Positions 1-5,184 of a stretch of 5,391 nucleotides of DNA are shown here, piece by piece. Within the stretch, counting starts at the first letter, position 1, and each line of letters begins with the position of its first letter. The translations under genes and the position numbers were made by a program. The stretch comes from Chitinophagaceae bacterium (GTDB lineage: Bacteria; Bacteroidota; Bacteroidia; Chitinophagales; Chitinophagaceae). The stretch spans positions 1 to 5,391 of the forward strand of contig CANFLJ010000156.1 in assembly GCA_947447815.1 (NCBI GenBank), in the 5' to 3' direction. Below the pieces are notes generated by a model. It was not told the origin of the DNA. It saw only the letters and a program-made list of their open reading frames with translations, and searched no databases.

Positions 1-19
1 ATTTTCATCTATAACAACC

Positions 20-589
20 ATGATAAGAGTAGCCATTTTTGCATCAGGAAAGGGTTCAAATGCCCTACAAATCATCCGTCATTTTGAGGGTAAAGAAGCA
101 GTAAAAATAGCCTTGATTGTTTCCAGCAAAAAGGATGCAGGAGTGTTAGAAATAGCAAAAGACCATCAGATTCCAGCAATTACTCTTGATAAAAATACAT
201 TTCTTTATACCGATGAATACGTTGTTTTTCTACAAAAAGAAAATATCGATTTTATTGTTTTGGCAGGTTTTTTATGGAAGGTTCCTGCCAATCTTATAAA
301 AGCTTACCCTCAGAAAATAATTAATATCCACCCTGCTTTATTACCTAAATATGGAGGCAAGGGCATGTACGGACATTTTGTACATGAGGCCGTAATTAAT
401 GCTAAAGAAACTCAAAGTGGTATTACCATTCACTATGTAGATGAATTGTACGATCATGGGGCACAGATATTTCAGGCTTTTTGCGATATTACAGAGCAGG
501 ACACCCCCGATTCTTTGGCAGAAAAAATTCATGTATTAGAACATACCCATTTCCCATCTGTAATAGAAAAAGTGCTTTTAGCTAATTAA
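20..589 (+). CDS. purN: Phosphoribosylglycinamide formyltransferase (GAR transformylase)
   Basis: Transfers a formyl group from 10-formyltetrahydrofolate to glycinamide ribonucleotide, the third step of de novo purine synthesis, in the cytoplasm. The 189 residues form one formyltransferase domain. The N-terminal phosphate-binding loop ASGKGSN is at residues 8-14. The folate-pocket stretch VLAGFLWKVP is at about 80-89. The catalytic segment INIHPALLPKYGG (101-113) carries the Asn102 and His104 expected from E. coli PurN Asn106 and His108. The third catalytic residue, E. coli Asp144, aligns with Asp145 in ELYDHGAQI, a variant of the usual ELDGGP. Length is at the short end of the family range (about 190-215) but the domain is complete. 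The ATG at 20 puts the start directly before the conserved first beta-strand (IRVAIFASG); no Shine-Dalgarno is seen in the 19 bases before it. Neighbouring genes are not purine genes, so it is probably a separate unit or the end of one starting outside the window. Confidence 0.96.
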   Translation: MIRVAIFASGKGSNALQIIRHFEGKEAVKIALIVSSKKDAGVLEIAKDHQIPAITLDKNTFLYTDEYVVFLQKENIDFIVLAGFLWKVPANLIKAYPQKIINIHPALLPKYGGKGMYGHFVHEAVINAKETQSGITIHYVDELYDHGAQIFQAFCDITEQDTPDSLAEKIHVLEHTHFPSVIEKVLLAN

Positions 590-601
590 TTTATTGTTTC
601 A

Positions 602-643
602 AAAGATAGAAAATTATCAGAATAAGGCAATCTCCCTATCTTT
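602..643. repeat. 8-bp inverted repeat upstream of the symporter
   Basis: AAAGATAG at 602-609 is the exact reverse complement of CTATCTTT at 636-643, with 26 bases between. The right arm overlaps TATCTTTC (637-644), which matches the Bacteroidota -7 element TAnnTTTG at all but its last base. No good -33 TTTG is seen at the expected distance. It could be an operator, a 5' leader hairpin or chance; no U-run follows, so it is not a convincing purN terminator. Confidence 0.3.
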
Positions 644-661
644 CACCCCGCAAATGTTTAC

Positions 662-1897
662 ATGAAAAAAAATAGATTTACACTCTTCATACTGCTTGCT
701 ATGTTTCTGGGCATGGGCGTTGGGTACCTTATTCACGAACATCAGTCGGCAGAATTTATCAACAATTTTGCTCCCAAAATAAAATTGCTGGGTACTGCCT
801 TTATCCGTTTGGTACAAATGATTATTGCACCACTTGTTTTTTCTACTCTGGTGGTGGGCATCGCTAAGCTGGGCAATCTTTCTACGGTAGGCCGTGTAGG
901 TGGCAAGGCCATGCTATGGTTTGTAAGTGCTTCCCTTATTTCTTTATTATTAGGAATGGTTTTGGTAAATTATTTTCAGCCAGGAGCCGCTATCGATTTA
1001 TCAAAAGCCGATACTGCCAGTCTTAAAAAAGTAATGGAGAATACACAGGAGTTTTCGTTAGAACATTTTGTAGTACATGTGGTGCCAAAGAGTGTATTTG
1101 AAGCCATGGCCAACAACGAAATATTGCAACTGGTTATTTTCTCGGTCTTCTTTGGTGTAGCCGCGGCTGCAGTGGGCGATATTGCAAAGCCTGTTATAAA
1201 AGCGCTGGATGCTTTCTCGCACATTATTCTTAAGATGGTTACCTACATCATGAACTTTGCTCCTCTTGGCGTATTTGGAGCTTTGTGTGCAGTAGTATCC
1301 GAAAAAGGGCTGGGCATATTTGTTTTTTATAAGTCTTATTATCTTTCCTTTTTGTGTGGCATATTTATTTTATGGTTGCTATTACTGGGCGTAGGATATC
1401 TTTTTCTGAAAAACAGACTGCCTGTTTTATTAAGAAGAATTGCTAGTCCGATATTAATAGCCTTAACTACTACTACCAGTGAAGCTGTTTTTCCTAAATT
1501 AACCGAGGAACTGGAACGTTTTGGTTGCGACAATAAAGTAGTGTCGTTTATCCTGCCATTAGGTTATTCTTTTAATCTGGATGGAAGCATGATGTACATG
1601 ACTTTTGCCAGCATTGCCATAGCGCAGGCATACCATATACATTTACCTATTGCTACACAGCTAACTATGCTGCTGGTATTAATGCTTACCAGTAAGGGTG
1701 TGGCAGGCGTACCAAGAGCTTCTTTAATAGTAGTGTTGGCAACTTGTAGCATGTTTGGCATTCCACCAGAAGGAATTGCCTTAATATTGCCGATAGATCA
1801 CTTCTGCGATATGTTCAGAACAGCCACCAATGTATTGGGCAATGCCCTGGCTACCTGTGCAGTAAGTAAGTGGGAAGGTGCATTGAAAAACGAATAA
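662..1897 (+). CDS. Dicarboxylate/amino acid:cation symporter (DAACS/SLC1 family), probably glutamate/aspartate
   Basis: Inner-membrane secondary transporter of the GltPh/GltP/DctA fold, importing an acidic amino acid or dicarboxylate with Na+ or H+. Its 411 residues are a normal length. Hydrophobic segments start at about residue 7. The HP1 serine/threonine-rich tip is TTTTSEA (269-275), the TM7 unwound motif is NLDGS (305-309, family NMDGT), the HP2 region is TSKGVAGVP, and TM8 reads DHFCDMFRTATNVLGN (379-394). By alignment with GltPh, Asp383 corresponds to Asp394 (amino-group contact), Arg386 to Arg397 (side-chain carboxylate contact), Thr387 to Thr398 and Asn390 to Asn401. The Asp plus Arg pair favours glutamate/aspartate over C4-dicarboxylates, an inference only. 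Asn394 replaces the sodium-site Asp405 of GltPh, so the coupling ion may differ. The ATG at 662 is followed by a Lys/Asn/Arg-rich start and the first membrane helix. The DedA gene begins 17 bases after its stop, suggesting cotranscription. Confidence 0.93.
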   Translation: MKKNRFTLFILLAMFLGMGVGYLIHEHQSAEFINNFAPKIKLLGTAFIRLVQMIIAPLVFSTLVVGIAKLGNLSTVGRVGGKAMLWFVSASLISLLLGMVLVNYFQPGAAIDLSKADTASLKKVMENTQEFSLEHFVVHVVPKSVFEAMANNEILQLVIFSVFFGVAAAAVGDIAKPVIKALDAFSHIILKMVTYIMNFAPLGVFGALCAVVSEKGLGIFVFYKSYYLSFLCGIFILWLLLLGVGYLFLKNRLPVLLRRIASPILIALTTTTSEAVFPKLTEELERFGCDNKVVSFILPLGYSFNLDGSMMYMTFASIAIAQAYHIHLPIATQLTMLLVLMLTSKGVAGVPRASLIVVLATCSMFGIPPEGIALILPIDHFCDMFRTATNVLGNALATCAVSKWEGALKNE

Positions 1898-1914
1898 TTA
1901 TTAGAACATTTTTT

Positions 1915-2586
1915 ATGATAAGTACTTTGCTGATGAGTTTTAACTGGCACGATTTAATAGATCCTGTATTCTACATTAATCATGGTGGATTATGGGTATT
2001 ACTGTTTATCATTTTTGCCGAAACCGGATTATTTATTGGTTTCTTTTTGCCGGGTGATAGTCTCTTGTTTGTAGCAGGCATTTATAGCGATCAATTAATT
2101 CGTTATACTGGTACTCCTTTTATCAATATGATTATATTGATTGCCTTTATCAGTATTGCAGGTATTCTGGGGAATAGCTTTGGATATGGCTTTGGCAAAA
2201 AAGTAGGCCCGAGCATTTACCACTGGAAAGAAAACTTTATATTCAAACATCATCATCTTGAACAAGCACATGAGTTCTACGAGAAGCATGGTGTACTGGC
2301 CATTGTATTTGCCCGTTTTATTCCTATTGTAAGAACTTTTGCCCCTATCGTTGCGGGCATTGTAAAGATGGATAAACAAAAGTTTACCGTAAACAATATT
2401 GTAGGCTGTATTTGCTGGGCTACCTCTATGGTTGCTGGCGGGCATTACCTATACCGTTTCTTTAAGAATCACTACAACTTTGATTTGACCAAACACCTAG
2501 AAGTAATTGTGCTGGGTATCATTTTTGTAACTACAGCACCGGTGATTTTTAAAATAGTTTTCCGTAAAAAGAAGACTGCTGCCTAA
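1915..2586 (+). CDS. DedA family (VTT/SNARE-associated domain) membrane protein
   Basis: Polytopic inner-membrane protein of the DedA superfamily. Members are proposed lipid translocases, including undecaprenyl-phosphate recycling flippases, and support membrane potential and envelope stress resistance. From the chosen start it has 223 residues, typical of the family. Diagnostic motifs are present in order: FAETGLFIGFFLPGDSLL (34-51) with acidic Glu36 and Asp48, GNSFGYGFGKKVG (86-98), and FARFIPIVRTFAPIVAG (132-148) with Arg134 and Arg140. These match the essential Glu39, Asp51, Arg130 and Arg136 of E. coli YqjA. The tail is basic (RKKKTAA). An upstream in-frame ATG at 1870 exists, but it lies inside the symporter gene and would add 15 residues (MGRCIEKRIIIRTFF) unlike the family N-terminus, so the ATG at 1915 is preferred; 1933 is also possible. 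Which lipid is moved cannot be read from sequence. Confidence 0.92.
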   Translation: MISTLLMSFNWHDLIDPVFYINHGGLWVLLFIIFAETGLFIGFFLPGDSLLFVAGIYSDQLIRYTGTPFINMIILIAFISIAGILGNSFGYGFGKKVGPSIYHWKENFIFKHHHLEQAHEFYEKHGVLAIVFARFIPIVRTFAPIVAGIVKMDKQKFTVNNIVGCICWATSMVAGGHYLYRFFKNHYNFDLTKHLEVIVLGIIFVTTAPVIFKIVFRKKKTAA

Positions 2587-2601
2587 TTTTTTTATTGAAA
2601 A

Positions 2602-2627
2602 CAGAAAGGGATTTAATACACTTTCTG
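2602..2627. repeat. 7-bp inverted repeat before the FKBP gene
   Basis: CAGAAAG (2602-2608) and CTTTCTG (2621-2627) are perfect reverse complements around a 12-base loop, in the 66-base gap between the DedA and FKBP genes. The right arm overlaps TACACTTTC (2617-2625), a weak -7-like sequence lying 19 bases after a TTG at 2595-2597. It could be an operator or leader hairpin of the FKBP transcript; it lacks the U-run of a terminator. Chance is not excluded. Confidence 0.3.
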
Positions 2628-2652
2628 ATAGTAACATACATAAACAATTAAC

Positions 2653-3087
2653 ATGAGTATTGCGGACAAATTGTTCAATTTAAAGAACGAGAAGAGCGCT
2701 GCCAACCTGAAAGCAGGCGAAGAATTTCTGGCGGCAAACAAACAAAAAGAAGGCGTAGTAGCTTTGGAAAGCGGACTACAGTACGAAGTAATTACGATGG
2801 GCGAAGGAAATAAGCCAACTGCCAACCACAGCGTTACCTGCCACTATCACGGCACCACTATTGAGGGGGTGATTTTTGATAGCAGTGTACAAAGAGGCAC
2901 TCCTGCTACCTTTCCATTGAAGGCAGTGATTAAAGGATGGACCGAAGGCTTACAATTAATGCCTACCGGTAGCAAATGGCGTTTCTTTATTCCACCACAT
3001 TTAGCTTATGGCGACAGACATATCAGTTCTGCTATAGGACCAAATAGTACCTTGATATTTGAAGTAGAATTAATCAGTTTCTCTTAA
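2653..3087 (+). CDS. FKBP-type peptidyl-prolyl cis-trans isomerase
   Basis: Catalyses cis-trans isomerisation of Xaa-Pro bonds during protein folding. No signal peptide is visible, so it is probably cytoplasmic. Of its 144 residues, about 1-38 form a short helical region (NLKAGEEFLAANKQKEGV) resembling the linker of Mip/FkpA/FKBP22 proteins but without their long dimerisation helix. About 39-144 is a complete FKBP domain. Pocket residues align with human FKBP12: Tyr65 (Tyr26), Phe75 and Asp76 (Phe36, Asp37), Val92 and Ile93 (Val55, Ile56), Trp96 (Trp59), Tyr119 in AYGDR (Tyr82) and Phe136 (Phe99). A 66-base gap after the DedA gene and a terminator 17 bases after the stop suggest it is transcribed alone or ends the upstream operon. 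Odd feature: its last 26 codons, from Tyr119 on, are repeated at 3994-4074 beyond the toxin-antitoxin pair, so the present C-terminus may be the imported copy. Confidence 0.95.
   Translation: MSIADKLFNLKNEKSAANLKAGEEFLAANKQKEGVVALESGLQYEVITMGEGNKPTANHSVTCHYHGTTIEGVIFDSSVQRGTPATFPLKAVIKGWTEGLQLMPTGSKWRFFIPPHLAYGDRHISSAIGPNSTLIFEVELISFS
3007..3087 (+). repeat. Direct repeat, left copy (FKBP codons 119 to stop)
   Basis: Matches 3994-4074 at a constant offset of 987. Bases 3007-3074 are identical to 3994-4061 (68 of 68); the remaining 13 bases differ at 3075, 3078, 3081, 3082 and 3083. In codon terms the differences are synonymous changes in Ile, Ser and Phe, then Ser to Asn just before the stop. 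The two bases just before the repeat (3005-3006 versus 3992-3993) do not match. Confidence 0.97.
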
Positions 3088-3104
3088 ATTTTATTTAAGA
3101 TATA

Positions 3105-3142
3105 AAAAGCCACTTAGGTATATAAATCCTGAGTGGCTTTTT
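3105..3142 (+). terminator. Intrinsic terminator after the FKBP gene (left copy)
   Basis: AAAAGCCACTTAGG (3105-3118) pairs with CCTGAGTGGCTTTT (3128-3141) over 14 positions with one T-G wobble and a 9-base loop, ending in TTTTT (3138-3142). It begins 17 bases after the FKBP stop. The flanking A-run makes it potentially bidirectional. Its stem shares the core AAAGCCACTTAG with the second terminator at 4094-4131. Confidence 0.88.
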
Positions 3143-3205
3143 GTTTGTACTATACTTGCTATTGAAAGTCAAAGAAAGAATACTGAATATATATGCTATT
3201 ACTAT

Positions 3206-3213
3206 TAACTTTG
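3206..3213 (+). promoter_or_regulatory. Candidate Bacteroidota -7 element for the toxin-antitoxin operon
   Basis: TAACTTTG fits the Bacteroidota -7 consensus TAnnTTTG exactly and lies 14 bases before the antitoxin ATG, after the upstream terminator. It would give a very short leader. No clear -33 TTTG is seen about 19-21 bases further upstream, so this is a motif match only. There is no Shine-Dalgarno; the leader ACTAAAATAATTTT is AT-rich, as usual in this phylum. Confidence 0.4.
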
Positions 3214-3227
3214 ACTAAAATAATTTT

Positions 3228-3458
3228 ATGTTAGCTGTAAAAGGAATATACGAAAATGGACTTGTGAGGTTGGAAAAAGAACTTCCCATTAAAGAGCCTT
3301 TGAAAGTAATTGTAACATTTTTAGAGTATCCTGACAACCAGGTTAGCGAAAAGCTATCTTTCAATAATTTTTCCTTTTTATCTGCCAGAAAAAAGTCTGA
3401 AAGCTATAAGGGTTCATTATCCGATGCTGTTATTGAAGAAAGAAAGTCTGCTTTATGA
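3228..3458 (+). CDS. Antitoxin of a type II toxin-antitoxin pair (AF2212/DUF104-like)
   Basis: Small protein of 76 residues, expected to bind and neutralise the PIN-domain toxin encoded directly after it, and probably to repress their shared promoter. The N-terminus, LAVKGIYENGLVRLEKELPI (2-21) followed by VIVTFLE (27-33), has the short beta-strand pattern of AF2212-like/DUF104 antitoxins. A less conserved linker follows, then a charged C-terminal segment, YKGSLSDAVIEERKSAL (60-76), the likely toxin-binding helix. The family call is by pattern recognition and less certain than the antitoxin role, which the gene order strongly supports. The ATG at 3228 begins right at the conserved strand. The stop overlaps the toxin start (ATGA, 3455-3458), implying translational coupling that keeps the antitoxin made first. 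Confidence 0.85.
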   Translation: MLAVKGIYENGLVRLEKELPIKEPLKVIVTFLEYPDNQVSEKLSFNNFSFLSARKKSESYKGSLSDAVIEERKSAL

Positions 3459-3883
3459 AACTATTTTTAGATACTTCCTCTTTAGTAAAATTATACCATA
3501 CCGAAACAGGAACAGAAGAGCTTGATAAAATTTTAGCGTCTGGTTCTCTTGATGAAATATTCTTATCTTATATAACCATTATTGAATTTAATTCTGCATT
3601 ATATAAAAAAGTCAGAACAAAAGAATTATCAAAAGATATAGCGGAAGAAATACTACAATCATTTAGTAATGATTACTCAAATTACACTTTTATCGCTGTA
3701 AATTATCATATTATTTTTCAAGCAATGGATATGGTTGTTAAGTATGCCAATAAAGGCTTAAGAACATTAGATTCCATTCAATTGGCATCCATTCTGTCTG
3801 TAAAGGATACAATTGATTTTGCAATATCTGCCGACAATCTTCTTAATTCAATTATAATAGAGGAAGGAATTAAAACTGCTTAA
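3455..3883 (+). CDS. vapC: PIN-domain ribonuclease toxin, VapC-like
   Basis: Predicted Mg2+/Mn2+-dependent endoribonuclease; characterised VapC toxins cut tRNA or rRNA and stop translation when the antitoxin is lost. One PIN domain fills the 142 residues, a standard length. The acidic quartet is complete: Asp6 in LFLDTSSLVKLY, Glu44 in IIEFNSAL, Asp106 in RTLDSIQLA and Asp127 in ISADNLL. The toxin is therefore probably active rather than decayed, and its RNA target cannot be told from sequence. It starts inside the antitoxin stop codon (ATGA overlap). There is no terminator directly after the stop; transcripts could run through the duplicated FKBP end to the hairpin at 4094-4131. Low GC compared with the FKBP gene is consistent with, but does not prove, transfer. 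Confidence 0.93.
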   Translation: MKLFLDTSSLVKLYHTETGTEELDKILASGSLDEIFLSYITIIEFNSALYKKVRTKELSKDIAEEILQSFSNDYSNYTFIAVNYHIIFQAMDMVVKYANKGLRTLDSIQLASILSVKDTIDFAISADNLLNSIIIEEGIKTA

Positions 3884-3993
3884 TGTTAATACCCCATTAG
3901 AACACTTTATTAGGGCAATAATTACGGTAATTAATGGAGTTTTCTTTATGAATTTGTCAATTGAAGAGATTTATTTACACATGATATCATATA
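3884..3993. other. Noncoding spacer between toxin gene and duplicated FKBP end
   Basis: No supported gene. It holds an AT-rich near-palindrome, CAATAATTAC (3916-3925), one central base, then GTAATTAATG (3927-3936), pairing at 9 of 10 positions. Its role is unknown; it could be an operator, a recombination-related site or chance. It has no U-run or GC-rich stem, so it is not a convincing terminator. Confidence 0.5.
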
Positions 3994-4074
3994 TATGGCG
4001 ACAGACATATCAGTTCTGCTATAGGACCAAATAGTACCTTGATATTTGAAGTAGAATTAATTAGCTTTAATTAA
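3994..4074 (+). pseudogene. Duplicated 3' end of the FKBP gene (right copy, remnant)
   Basis: Reads, in the FKBP frame, YGDRHISSAIGPNSTLIF followed by EVELISFN and a TAA stop, i.e. codons 119-144 of the FKBP gene with the final Ser changed to Asn. There is no start codon: the frame closes upstream at a TGA (3982-3984), and no Shine-Dalgarno or promoter is seen, so it should not be translated. Bases 3994-4061 are identical to 3007-3074. The next 13 bases show five differences that spare the stop codon and are synonymous in three of four codons, as between gene ends that have each been under selection. This suggests the right copy is the original gene end, displaced by the insertion, rather than a randomly decayed fragment. 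Confidence 0.93.
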
Positions 4075-4093
4075 GATAATTGGAATAAATTAC

Positions 4094-4131
4094 AAAGCCA
4101 CTTAGAATGCAGTTTTCTAAGTGGCTTTTTT
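4094..4131 (+). terminator. Intrinsic terminator after the duplicated FKBP end
   Basis: AAAGCCACTTAGAA (4094-4107) pairs perfectly with TTCTAAGTGGCTTT (4115-4128) across a 7-base loop, followed by T to 4131 (six T in all). It lies 19 bases after the remnant's stop, like the 17-base spacing of the first copy, and shares its stem core. It probably now ends the toxin-antitoxin transcript. On the - strand the run is interrupted (TTTG), so it may act only weakly for the convergent operon. Confidence 0.88.
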
Positions 4132-4170
4132 AGTTATTTGATGTAAATTAAAAGCTCTAACCTATTTAGA

Positions 4171-5172
4171 TTATTTAAAATACTCATACTGATATTTATA
4201 AACGTTTTTAAATTCATTGAATAATGGCTGAGAATATTGACTTGAAACACCATCTCTATATGTGCATACTATATTACTTATCAATCCATAATCATTATAA
4301 TAATATAATTGAAAACTCACATATTTAAATCCTCCAGAATTCTCTGTTACATTTTTAACAACTTTAGAATTTCTGTATGTCTTCAACTCTGTTTTAAACA
4401 ATGATTTACCAGTCCCTGTAAATTCGTTCATATCACACAATAGTCCATTTTTTATGAATGAACTATCAAAAACAGTATACCGACTTTCGAACCTATAAAG
4501 TGTATCCCAAATCCTAACTATTTCATTCTCAATTGAAGAATTTCGATACATTCCTCTTTTAATATTCTCAAACTTTTCATATTCATTAAATCTATAAATA
4601 ACTGGTTCAGATTGTGTAGGAATATATTTTAATATTTCATACTCTTTTAAGTAATATTTATAATGGTCTTTATACGTTATCGAGCAGTTATTTTTATAAT
4701 ACTCTTCGTTTGAATCATAATATTTTATTTTATAAATATTTTTTGAGATTGAATCTAAATAGGAGTAAATATTTAAACGTCCAGAGTGTTTAACATAACA
4801 TCTTGAATTCTCATTTATTTCTGGCTCAAACTCAATTAACAATCTTCCCTTATTATCATATTCATAGTATGTTGTATCTGTATAATAAAGAGAATCTCTA
4901 TCATGAATAGTTTCAATTTTAGATTTCAATAAAGTGTCAATATAATTGTAAATAGATACTTTATTTAAATTAATAAAAATAGTAGACGGTTCGATAGACT
5001 TAACTATCAATCCATATTTATTATATTCTATATAAGAAGAAATACTATCGCTTTGATTGGCTTTAATCCTAACATATCTCACCTTATTCTTTAGTATAGT
5101 AGCCCTATCATTCTCCTGAGAAAAACAGGAAAGTGATAATGAAAAAAGAAGTAGCATTAAAATAAGTTTCAT
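4171..5172 (-). CDS. Secreted hypothetical protein with YD/RHS-like repeats
   Basis: Not assigned to a named family. The first 19 residues are a signal peptide: Lys2, a leucine-rich core and a SCFSQ end. Cleavage after CFSQ by signal peptidase I seems likeliest. Cys16 has only a poor lipobox (SLS before Cys), so a lipoprotein is possible but weak. The mature part is rich in Tyr, Asn, Ser and Lys and carries at least three beta-hairpin units: YIEYNKYGLIVKSIE (47-61), YYEYDNKGRLLIEFE (102-116) and YYYNDYGLISNI (290-301). These resemble the tyrosine-aspartate (YD) repeats of RHS-type and related Bacteroidota surface proteins, here degenerate and without an RHS core or toxin tail. It is therefore probably a periplasmic or surface beta-rich protein of unknown role. 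The gene is strongly AT-rich (11 G/C in 4681-4740, against 23 in 2281-2340). It follows another - strand gene by 12 bases. Confidence 0.75.
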   Translation of the reverse strand: MKLILMLLLFSLSLSCFSQENDRATILKNKVRYVRIKANQSDSISSYIEYNKYGLIVKSIEPSTIFINLNKVSIYNYIDTLLKSKIETIHDRDSLYYTDTTYYEYDNKGRLLIEFEPEINENSRCYVKHSGRLNIYSYLDSISKNIYKIKYYDSNEEYYKNNCSITYKDHYKYYLKEYEILKYIPTQSEPVIYRFNEYEKFENIKRGMYRNSSIENEIVRIWDTLYRFESRYTVFDSSFIKNGLLCDMNEFTGTGKSLFKTELKTYRNSKVVKNVTENSGGFKYVSFQLYYYNDYGLISNIVCTYRDGVSSQYSQPLFNEFKNVYKYQYEYFK

Positions 5173-5184
5173 ATCAACAATATT

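Larger units (their letters stand above)
3007..3993 (+). mobile_element. Putative 987-bp toxin-antitoxin cassette inserted at the FKBP 3' end
   Basis: The unit between equivalent points of the two direct repeats contains one FKBP 3' end, a terminator, the antitoxin, the toxin and 110 noncoding bases. Deleting it would leave an intact 144-codon FKBP gene, ending in Asn instead of Ser, followed by the second terminator. This resembles elements that insert into the 3' end of a gene and restore it, and the long target duplications described around some restriction-modification gene units. No integrase, transposase or terminal inverted repeats are visible, so mobility is inferred and the mechanism unknown. 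Exact edges cannot be placed: the exchange could lie anywhere within the 68 identical bases. A tandem duplication with later insertion is the main alternative. Confidence 0.5.

Noticed and set aside
976..1224. - strand frame inside the symporter gene, and similar ones at 341-532, 617-817, 1339-1533, 1564-1761 and 2613-2825
   Set aside because: All overlap well-supported + strand genes or their leaders, are short and resemble no family.
1870..1914. Longer DedA reading frame starting at the ATG at 1870
   Set aside because: It starts inside the symporter gene and adds 15 residues with no family likeness; the ATG at 1915 gives the usual length and acidic-residue positions close to the family standard.
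2095..2445. 116-codon - strand frame inside the DedA gene
   Set aside because: It is a shadow of a clearly conserved gene on the other strand, with no recognisable domain or plausible start region.
3948..4034. 28-codon reading frame starting MNLSIEEIYLHM
   Set aside because: It is out of frame with the FKBP remnant, runs into the duplicated bases and stops there; nothing suggests it is translated.
3985..4074. The right FKBP copy as a second functional gene
   Set aside because: It has no start codon, covers only the last 26 codons and lacks most of the active-site residues.
3007..4131. CRISPR array or insertion sequence
   Set aside because: There are only two repeat copies, they are coding-derived, and there are no terminal inverted repeats, transposase or cas genes.
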